In this document: piece after piece, positions 6,970-12,697 of the stretch | Layout of the letters: the number at the start of each line of letters is the position of its first letter | Position numbering within the stretch: the first letter of the stretch is position 1 | Assembly (NCBI GenBank): GCA_002471225.1 | Contig: DKPO01000010.1 | Span: 1 to 12,697, forward strand | DNA: 12,697 bases | DNA from: Porphyromonadaceae bacterium UBA7332 | GTDB lineage: Bacteria > Bacteroidota > Bacteroidia > Bacteroidales > UBA7332 | Direction of reading: 5' to 3' | Position numbers and translations under genes: made by a program | Notes under the pieces: model-generated | Told to the model about the DNA's origin: nothing | Database searches by the model: none | Seen by the model: the letters and a program-made list of their open reading frames with translations, nothing else

Positions 6970-6988
6970 ATGTATAATTTATACATAT
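6970..6988. promoter_or_regulatory. Perfect 19-base palindrome, candidate operator
   Basis: TATGTATAA (6970-6978), a central T (6979) and TTATACATA (6980-6988) form a perfect dyad with 9-base arms. It lies two bases beyond the -7 element of the radical SAM gene and covers its predicted transcript start. It is 15 bases before the dpp4 -33 element. This is a classical place for a repressor site. No known regulator is assigned, and AT-rich dyads can arise by chance. Confidence 0.5.
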
Positions 6989-6990
6989 AC

Positions 6991-6998
6991 AAAGTTAA
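6991..6998 (-). promoter_or_regulatory. -7 element of the radical SAM gene promoter
   Basis: On the minus strand TAACTTTG (6998-6991) fully matches TAnnTTTG. No TTG is visible at the -33 distance, so the promoter may be weak or need an activator. Transcription would start near 6985, inside the palindrome, giving a leader of about 68 bases. Confidence 0.5.
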
Positions 6999-7003
6999 CG
7001 AAT

Positions 7004-7036
7004 TTGTTGTCTTTGTTGATATATATACTATTTTTG
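7004..7036 (+). promoter_or_regulatory. dpp4 promoter
   Basis: TTTG at 7004-7007 and TATTTTTG at 7029-7036 are separated by 21 bases, a full match to the Bacteroidota promoter. The predicted start is near 7043, and the ATG follows at 7070. It runs back to back with the radical SAM gene promoter. Confidence 0.75.
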
Positions 7037-7069
7037 TACTTCTAAAAAAATACAGAAAAAGAACAGAAA

Positions 7070-9265
7070 ATGAAAAACAAAGTTACAGCTGCTTTATTAT
7101 GCTTTGGCGCTTTATTTTCTACGCTAATTGCTCAGAATACTGATGATAATTTCTTGCGTGAAATAACTTCCGGCAAATATGCATCTAAAGGCATAAAGAA
7201 TTTACGGTCAATGGCTGACGGAGAGCATTACACTTCTATGAATGATCAGAATAATATGATTATCAAATATTCTTATCGGACAGGTAGGGCTGTAGATACT
7301 CTTTTCAACGCTAATACGGCTAAGGATTGTAATTTCAAGAACTTTTCCGGCTATGAATTAAGCCCGGAAGAAAGTAAAATACTCTTATACAAAGATGTAG
7401 AACCTATATATCGTCATTCTTTTAAAGCCAATTACTTCGTATATGAAATTAAGCGAAATAAAGTAAAAGCTCTTTCAGAAGGAGGAAAACAACAAGAGGC
7501 AACTTTCGCGCCTAACGGAAAAATGGTTGCATTCGTCCGCGACAACAATCTGATTCTTGCTAAACTGGATTACGAAACAGAGTCGGCGATTACCAAAGAC
7601 GGAAAGATGAATGAAGTCATTAACGGTATTCCTGATTGGGTTTATGAAGAAGAGTTTGCTTTTAGCCGTGCATTCGAATGGGCTCCTGATTGTTCTCACC
7701 TGGCATTTATCCGCTTCGATGAGACAAAAGTAAAAGAGTATTCTTTTGATATGTACAAGGGTTTGGATCCAGCTTATCCTCAGTATACGCTTTATCCCGG
7801 CGCATTGAAATACAAATACCCAAAAGCCGGAGAAGAAAATGCCCAAGTATCTGTACACACATACAATGTCAAAACTCGTGATATCAAACGAATGGATGTG
7901 CCATTGGATGCAGATGGATATATCCCTCGTATACGTTTCACGGAAGATCCCGAACATCTGGCTGTATTCACGATGAACCGCCATCAGAATATCCTGAATA
8001 TTCATTATGTGAATCCGGCATCAGGGGTGAGTCGTTTGGTATTGAAAGATGAAAGTAAATACTATATCAACAATGATAATCTGGATATGATTCATTTCTA
8101 TCCTGATCAGATTATTTTTGCCAGTGAAAAAAGCGGAAACAGACAATTATATGCTTATAGCCACGTAGGTACTTTAATTAAACAAATTACTGATGGCAAG
8201 GAAGATGTTTCTAACTTTCTTGGATATGATCCAATTAAAAAAAGCTATTATTTCGAAGCGACTGAAAACGGACCATTAAGAAGAGCAATCTATACTGTGG
8301 ATTCGAAAGGCAGAACAACAAAACTTTCACAGTCTTCCGGTTGGAACAGCGCATCTTTCTCTAATAGCTATAAATACTTTATCAATAACTATTCTTCGAT
8401 TAATACACCTCCAGTCATTTCCGTAAATGACGCATCTGGAAAAAGTATACGAACATTGCAGGATAATGCTGAACTTGTTAATAAAATAAACAATTTGGCA
8501 AGCTATGCACGTAAAGAATTCTTTAGTTTTAAGACTTCTGACGGTACGGAACTTAATGGTTGGATAATGAAACCAGCCAATTTCAATCCTGCTAAGAAAT
8601 ATCCGGTTGTGATGACTCAATATAGTGGTCCGTTCTCTCAGCAAGTAAAAGACCAATGGAGCTTTGGATGGGAACAAGCATTAGCTAATCAGGGATTCAT
8701 CATTAGCTGTGTAGATGGAACCGGAACCGGTGGACGTGGTGAAGAATTCGCCAAACAAACTTACTTGAAGCTTGGACAAAAAGAGGCTCATGATCAGGTA
8801 GAAGCTGCCAAATATCTTAAAACTCTTTCATTCGTTGATAATAATAATATCGGAATATGGGGATGGAGTTTTGGTGGATACACTACGCTTATGAGTATGT
8901 CTGTAAGCAAAGATATCATCAAAGCCGGAGTTGCTATAGCACCTGTTACAGATTGGAGATATTACAATACGATCTATACCGAAAGATACATGAGAACACC
9001 TCAGGAAAATAAAGAAGGATACGATCAGGGTTCTCCTATTTTCCTTGCGAAAGATTTTAATGGCTCATTGCTATTAATTCATGGTACAGCTGATGACAAC
9101 GTACAATATCAAAATACGACAGAATATGCAGAAGCTTTAGTACAAGCAAATAAGCAATTTGATATGCAGATATATACAAACAGAAATCATAGTATTTTTG
9201 GCGGAAATACAAGATATCATCTTTATTCCAGAGTAATCAACTTTTATAAAAGAGAGCTTAAATAG
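7070..9265 (+). CDS. dpp4: Dipeptidyl peptidase IV (S9 family)
   Basis: A serine exopeptidase that removes dipeptides, usually X-Pro, from peptide N-termini. It is exported: residues 1-21 form a signal peptide (MKNKVTAALLCFGALFSTLIA), so it acts in the periplasm or at the surface. At 731 residues it is close to the Porphyromonas gingivalis enzyme, which it strongly resembles (EITSGKY, SMADGEHYT, QYSGP, VYTER-like segments). A beta-propeller spans about 40-480, with the substrate N-terminus clamp DWVYEEEF (189-196, Glu194 and Glu195). The alpha/beta-hydrolase domain spans about 490-731. The catalytic triad is Ser600 in GWSFGG, Asp675 in HGTADDN and His707 in NRNHSIFGG. QYSGP has Tyr518 at the oxyanion position. 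The double-Glu clamp argues against prolyl tripeptidyl peptidase. It is a single-gene unit with its own promoter and terminator, likely for peptide nutrition. Confidence 0.96.
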   Translation: MKNKVTAALLCFGALFSTLIAQNTDDNFLREITSGKYASKGIKNLRSMADGEHYTSMNDQNNMIIKYSYRTGRAVDTLFNANTAKDCNFKNFSGYELSPEESKILLYKDVEPIYRHSFKANYFVYEIKRNKVKALSEGGKQQEATFAPNGKMVAFVRDNNLILAKLDYETESAITKDGKMNEVINGIPDWVYEEEFAFSRAFEWAPDCSHLAFIRFDETKVKEYSFDMYKGLDPAYPQYTLYPGALKYKYPKAGEENAQVSVHTYNVKTRDIKRMDVPLDADGYIPRIRFTEDPEHLAVFTMNRHQNILNIHYVNPASGVSRLVLKDESKYYINNDNLDMIHFYPDQIIFASEKSGNRQLYAYSHVGTLIKQITDGKEDVSNFLGYDPIKKSYYFEATENGPLRRAIYTVDSKGRTTKLSQSSGWNSASFSNSYKYFINNYSSINTPPVISVNDASGKSIRTLQDNAELVNKINNLASYARKEFFSFKTSDGTELNGWIMKPANFNPAKKYPVVMTQYSGPFSQQVKDQWSFGWEQALANQGFIISCVDGTGTGGRGEEFAKQTYLKLGQKEAHDQVEAAKYLKTLSFVDNNNIGIWGWSFGGYTTLMSMSVSKDIIKAGVAIAPVTDWRYYNTIYTERYMRTPQENKEGYDQGSPIFLAKDFNGSLLLIHGTADDNVQYQNTTEYAEALVQANKQFDMQIYTNRNHSIFGGNTRYHLYSRVINFYKRELK

Positions 9266-9275
9266 CTCTCTTTTT
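9248..9275 (+). terminator. dpp4 terminator overlapping its stop codon
   Basis: AAAAGAGAGCT (9248-9258) and AGCTCTCTTTT (9264-9274) form a perfect 11-bp stem with the 5-base loop TAAAT, ending in a run of T (9271-9275). The TAG stop (9263-9265) lies in the loop and the start of the second arm, so the last codons are part of the hairpin. Confidence 0.85.
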
Positions 9276-9414
9276 AAATGTCAATTAGATCTCTCACTAC
9301 TCATACAGTTTTATGATCGCAGGCGCAGTTAACTTATGTTAATTAAAGTACTTATCGCAAAACTTAAGATTTCTAATTGTGTTATATGATTATCTTATAT
9401 TCTCACTGTACTGA

Positions 9415-10521
9415 ATGAAATCATTTAAGTCAATTTTCCAAAGACAGTTGTTTAGTCCAGCTATAGGATTTTTTCCAGCAATCATATTTATTTTACTCGA
9501 TCTGTTTATTGGTGTAAAATATGCTATGACAATAGCTTTCACTGCTAATATATTATTAGTAATATTGGCGCTTAAACAATTTAAGAAGCAGGTATATAAC
9601 TTTATGATATTTGCTTCTATTTTAATATTCGGTATTTTCATGGCTATTAGCCATCTTTGGTTCTTCAAGGATTATGAGTTTTATGCTCCTATAATCTTGG
9701 AGTTTATAACCATTTTCATATCGGTAATTTTCTTATTTACGAAAAACCAAATTCTTGGAGTACTGAAAAATACTTTTAGAGCTCAATATTTCGTTTCAAT
9801 AAAAAATAACTTCTATGAATATGTTTGGCTGACTACAATATTATTGAAAATCTTTTCAGTTCAAATTGTCCTTTCCATTATCTATGAGTTATCCCCATTC
9901 AATACGGAATCATTAAATAGCATTTTCTACAGACAGACCCCTTTGTACACATTTGTTCTTTTATTCATATATGAGCAAATCAGATTACGTTTTATTCAGA
10001 CGAATCTTACCCAGGAAGAATGGGTACCTGTCGTTAATGAATCTGGATCTGTTATAGGAAGGATCGCAAAATCAGAAGTTAAGGCAGAACATAAAGATCT
10101 GATATTCCCGGTAATCAAAATAGCTTATATCTACAATAATATGGTGTATCTAGTGCGAGATAGAAAATCCGGGCAATATAACTGGCCTGTGAATAGATTA
10201 TTACCATATGGGATTGATCTTAAAAAATATATTTCGATGATATTAGCTGAGGAGAATGGTAACACACTACATAGCCCCCGCTTATTAATGAAGTTTATCG
10301 AAACCACGCCAAAGCATAAAAACTTAGTATTCCTATATACAGTCAATATTGATGAGAAATATAGCCCTAAAGCTAAGATAAATGGTAAACTATGGCTGGC
10401 TTCTCAGATTGATGATAATTTAGGAGTAGGACTTTTTTCAACTCAATTTGAAGAAGAATATCAATTTATACGAGCTACCGTACTGGTTGATCATGATGAG
10501 CTCATCTCAACACATTTATAA
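9415..10521 (+). CDS. Six-helix membrane protein with degenerate Nudix-like C-terminal domain
   Basis: I do not recognise a named family. The 368 residues split in two. Residues 1-190 hold about six hydrophobic helices (roughly 14-33, 37-53, 60-82, 90-108, 137-157, 176-188). Residues 200-368 are soluble. The soluble part looks like a Nudix fold: VVNESGSVIGRIAKSEV (207-222) resembles the opening of isopentenyl-diphosphate-isomerase-like Nudix proteins, and KIAYIYNNMVYLVRDRK (235-251) their next strands. The helix LAEENG (277-282) aligns with the end of the Nudix box, keeping Glu279, Glu280 and Gly282. The Arg-Glu pair is replaced by Met275-Ile276, and the earlier Gly and Glu by Arg261 and Ile267. 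It is therefore probably not a normal hydrolase. It may bind a nucleotide or diphosphate ligand at the membrane. It is alone on its strand, and no good promoter match is seen in the 149 bases upstream. Confidence 0.7.
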   Translation: MKSFKSIFQRQLFSPAIGFFPAIIFILLDLFIGVKYAMTIAFTANILLVILALKQFKKQVYNFMIFASILIFGIFMAISHLWFFKDYEFYAPIILEFITIFISVIFLFTKNQILGVLKNTFRAQYFVSIKNNFYEYVWLTTILLKIFSVQIVLSIIYELSPFNTESLNSIFYRQTPLYTFVLLFIYEQIRLRFIQTNLTQEEWVPVVNESGSVIGRIAKSEVKAEHKDLIFPVIKIAYIYNNMVYLVRDRKSGQYNWPVNRLLPYGIDLKKYISMILAEENGNTLHSPRLLMKFIETTPKHKNLVFLYTVNIDEKYSPKAKINGKLWLASQIDDNLGVGLFSTQFEEEYQFIRATVLVDHDELISTHL

Positions 10522-10555
10522 AAAAGGCCTTGCATTATATATGCAAGGCCTTTTT
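10521..10555. terminator. Bidirectional terminator between the membrane gene and speA
   Basis: Fifteen bases at 10521-10535 are exactly complementary to 10541-10555, with a 5-base TATAT loop. The core is GGCCTTGCAT/ATGCAAGGCC, flanked by five A on one side and five T on the other, so it works for both converging genes. It starts at the last base of the membrane gene stop and ends 9 bases before the speA stop. Confidence 0.93.
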
Positions 10556-10564
10556 CTATATTAT

Positions 10565-12457
10565 CTACTCTAGATATGTATAACCATATAAACCGGATCG
10601 ATAAGTTGAAAGGAACTCTCGTCCTTCTTCCGGTGTAATAACTCCTGATTTCATCGAAGCTGTCACCCATGTCTCAACCTTTCTAACCATTTTCTTGGGA
10701 TTGTATTCTACATATTCTAATACATCTGCAATAGTTTCTCCGTCAATGATCTGTTCAATCTCATAACGGTCAGGATATACACTTACATGTACTGCATTAG
10801 TATCACCAAATAAGTTATGCAAATCTCCTAGAATTTCCTGATAGGCACCAACTAAGAATACACCGATATAATACGGTTCTTTAGATTTTACTGAGTGGAC
10901 CGGCAAGTGATATGAGAAATTACGAGTTGATATAAAATTATCAATTTTCCCATCAGAGTCACAAGTCACATCTTGTAAAGTAGCTGTCCGTTCCGGTTTT
11001 TCATCTAATCTGGTAATAGGCATGATCGGGAAAATCTGATCGATAGCCCATGAATCAGGTAGTGACTGGAACAAAGAGAAGTTACAATAATACTTATCTG
11101 GAAGCATTTTTGCAATAGACTTCAATTCGTCAGGAGAATGCTTAATCTCAGATGCTATTTGATGTACTTCTCTTGCAACTGACCAAAATAGTTTTTCTAT
11201 TTGAGCTCTTGTGCGTAAATCTAATAAGCCCAGGCTAAACATATTCAAGGCTTCTTCTCTAATTTGAAGAGCATCATGCCATGTTTCTATTAATCTAGGT
11301 TGATTTAATTTCTCCCACAATTGATAAAGCTCTTTTACTAACTCATGATCAGATTCTGCGATCTCTTCATTATCGTTCCATGATGGCAGCGTAGCTGTCT
11401 CCAATACCTCAAATACTAAAATTGAGTGATGTGCAGTAAGAGAACGTCCCGATTCAGTAATTATATTAGGCTGTGGAATATCATTCTTTTTACATGCATC
11501 AACTAAAGAGTAGATTGAATCATTCACATATTCCTGAATTGAATAATCCATACTACTTTCTCCGATTGAAGATCTTGTACCATCATAATCAACACCTAAT
11601 CCTCCACCAATATCAACAAATTCAATATTAAAATTCATTTTGCGTAATTGAACATAAAATTGCGCAGCTTCACGTAATGCATTTTTGATCCGGCGGATTT
11701 TGGTAACTTGACTACCAATATGAAAGTGAATAAGCTTAAGACACTCATGCATATCTTTTTTATCCAAATAATCAAGTGCCTCTAATAGTTCACTAGAATT
11801 CAGACCAAACTTACTTACATCTCCTCCTGATTCTTCCCATTTTCCACTTCCTGAACTAGCAAGTTTAATGCGAATACCGATATTCGGTTTGATCTTTAAT
11901 CGCTTAGCAATCGAAATAATCTCTTTCAGTTCATTTAATTTCTCTACAACCAAGAATATTCGCTTACCCATCTTTTGAGCTAATAAGGCTAATTCTATAT
12001 ACGCAGAGTCTTTATATCCATTACAGATAATCAATGAATTTGGATCAGTATTGATAGCTAAAACAGCATGTAACTCAGGTTTAGATCCTGCCTCTAAGCC
12101 AATATTAAATTTCTTACCATGGCTTACAATTTCTTCTACTACCTGACGCATCTGATTAACCTTTATCGGATATATGATAAAGTTTTGAGCATTATAACCG
12201 TACTCTTCAGAAGCAACTTTAAAGCAGTTAGATATTTTTTCTATACGATTATCCAAGATATCTGGAAAACGTAAAAGAACCGGAGCCTCAACATCTCTTA
12301 GTTGAAGTTCATCCATTAAATCTTTTAGATCTACTGGCACACCATCCTCACGAGGAGTCACTTGTATGTGCCCCTTCTTGTTAATTGAAAAGTACTTCAG
12401 ACCCCAACCTTTAATATTGTAAAGTTCTGCTGAATCTTCAACACACCATTTTCTCAT
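10565..12457 (-). CDS. speA: Biosynthetic arginine decarboxylase (SpeA)
   Basis: SpeA decarboxylates arginine to agmatine, the first step of polyamine synthesis from arginine. It is a PLP enzyme of the alanine-racemase fold (fold III), with 630 residues as usual for the family. The PLP lysine is Lys99 in YPIKVNQ. Further active-site blocks are GLEAGSKPEL (120-129), HFHIGSQ (244-250), DIGGGLGVDYDG (282-293), ESGRSLTAHH (335-344), and TCDSDGK with Cys499, the residue contributed across the dimer. VGAYQEILGDLHNLFG (536-551) and a helical C-terminus complete the family pattern. The N-terminus (WCVEDSAELYNIKGWG) matches other SpeA proteins, so the ATG at 12457 is secure. It is a single-gene unit. 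Its product could feed the SpeB-like ureohydrolase about 7 kb away. Residues known for this function are all present. Confidence 0.97.
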   Translation of the reverse strand: MRKWCVEDSAELYNIKGWGLKYFSINKKGHIQVTPREDGVPVDLKDLMDELQLRDVEAPVLLRFPDILDNRIEKISNCFKVASEEYGYNAQNFIIYPIKVNQMRQVVEEIVSHGKKFNIGLEAGSKPELHAVLAINTDPNSLIICNGYKDSAYIELALLAQKMGKRIFLVVEKLNELKEIISIAKRLKIKPNIGIRIKLASSGSGKWEESGGDVSKFGLNSSELLEALDYLDKKDMHECLKLIHFHIGSQVTKIRRIKNALREAAQFYVQLRKMNFNIEFVDIGGGLGVDYDGTRSSIGESSMDYSIQEYVNDSIYSLVDACKKNDIPQPNIITESGRSLTAHHSILVFEVLETATLPSWNDNEEIAESDHELVKELYQLWEKLNQPRLIETWHDALQIREEALNMFSLGLLDLRTRAQIEKLFWSVAREVHQIASEIKHSPDELKSIAKMLPDKYYCNFSLFQSLPDSWAIDQIFPIMPITRLDEKPERTATLQDVTCDSDGKIDNFISTRNFSYHLPVHSVKSKEPYYIGVFLVGAYQEILGDLHNLFGDTNAVHVSVYPDRYEIEQIIDGETIADVLEYVEYNPKKMVRKVETWVTASMKSGVITPEEGREFLSTYRSGLYGYTYLE

Positions 12458-12697
12458 TTCTTATCTTTACAGTGATGGTTAAAAAATAAATTAACTCTTG
12501 ACGATTATTGAAGCGTCTATATATTAACATCAGGCTTCAAAATTCGGTTTGCGAAATTATAAAAAAAGATACAGATATGTCTCTTTTTAATATTATATAA
12601 TCATAATATAATGAATTGAGGACCAATTACATCTATATTAATAATTATAGCGGATAAATATTCGGAAAATAACGATATAAACGACAAAAGCCCCTCA
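12458..12697 (-). other. AT-rich leader of speA, promoter unclear
   Basis: These 240 bases contain no convincing gene. On the minus strand TAATTTCG (12559-12552) is one base off the -7 element TAnnTTTG, but there is no TTTG at the right distance upstream. If used, it would give a leader of about 90 bases. A 7-bp inverted repeat, TTGAAGC (12508-12514) and GCTTCAA (12534-12540), lies within that leader and could form a weak hairpin or bind a protein. A second, AT-only dyad, ATATTAT (12590-12596) and ATAATAT (12603-12609), is probably chance. No riboswitch is recognised. Confidence 0.4.
12686..12697 (-). terminator. Possible second half of a terminator of the next gene (partial)
   Basis: Read on the minus strand the edge gives TGAGGGGCTTTT, a GC-rich half stem running into four T. 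This is what the trailing arm of a terminator for a minus-strand gene beyond the edge would look like. The matching arm is outside the window, so this cannot be confirmed. Confidence 0.3.

Noticed and set aside
7475..8005. Open frame of 176 codons on the minus strand inside dpp4
   Set aside because: It is antisense to a clearly coding region with conserved domains, has an unlikely composition rich in Ile, Phe, Cys and Arg, and no promoter or family resemblance.
8327..8677. Open frame of 116 codons on the minus strand inside dpp4
   Set aside because: Antisense to conserved dpp4 sequence, with no recognisable domain or start signal.
9278..9316. A 12-codon open frame after dpp4 that might be a leader peptide
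   Set aside because: No promoter, no run of regulatory codons and no following attenuator-like hairpin pair; such short frames are expected by chance.
9415..10521. Membrane/Nudix-like gene as part of a defence system or mobile element
   Set aside because: It stands alone between housekeeping genes, with no effector partner, integrase, repeats or attachment sites nearby.
12590..12609. AT-only dyad in the speA leader
   Set aside because: Composed of A and T only in an AT-rich stretch; such dyads are expected by chance.
1..12697. CRISPR array, prophage, insertion sequence or tandem repeats
   Set aside because: None seen on reading through: no regularly spaced direct repeats, no transposase or integrase motifs and no terminal inverted repeats around any gene.

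Overview
The window looks like a chromosomal, mostly housekeeping stretch from a Bacteroidota bacterium, most likely order Bacteroidales. Three things point there. The DNA is AT-rich and genes lack Shine-Dalgarno sequences. Several gene starts are preceded by the Bacteroidota promoter pattern TTTG, about 19-23 bases, then TAnnTTTG. The gene families fit too: a DUF4270 lipoprotein beside a short glycogen-synthase-like protein, and a dipeptidyl peptidase IV very like that of Porphyromonas. A Dysgonomonas- or Parabacteroides-like host is a guess, not a conclusion.

Layout. At the left edge two tRNA genes run leftward: tRNA-Tyr, then the first bases of what is probably tRNA-Gly. Seven protein genes on the minus strand follow up to about 6.9 kb. 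They are ribH (lumazine synthase), a membrane-anchored TPR protein that precedes it in transcription, aroB (3-dehydroquinate synthase), speB (agmatinase-family ureohydrolase), a DUF4270 lipoprotein, a GT5-domain glycogen/starch synthase-like protein, and a TIGR01212/YhcC-type radical SAM protein. A divergent promoter region at 6.92-7.07 kb holds a perfect 19-base palindrome and leads rightward into dpp4. After it comes an unrecognised gene for a six-helix membrane protein with a Nudix-like C-terminal domain. That gene meets speA (arginine decarboxylase, minus strand) across a perfect 15-bp bidirectional terminator. The last 240 bases are the AT-rich leader of speA, ending in what may be half of a terminator from the next gene.

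Transcription units inferred from spacing, terminators and promoter matches: TPR-ribH; aroB alone; speB behind a strong terminator; GT5 protein-DUF4270; yhcC-like alone; dpp4 alone; the membrane/Nudix-like gene alone; speA alone; the tRNAs from their own promoter.

Functionally, SpeA (arginine to agmatine) and SpeB (agmatine to putrescine plus urea) could form a two-step putrescine route, although they lie about 7 kb apart in separate units. RibH serves riboflavin and AroB the shikimate pathway. Dpp4 releases dipeptides from proline-containing peptides. I found no mobile element, CRISPR array, prophage or defence system. The least explained items are the membrane/Nudix-like protein and the GT5 protein, which lacks the family's nucleotide-sugar motif and C-terminal domain.
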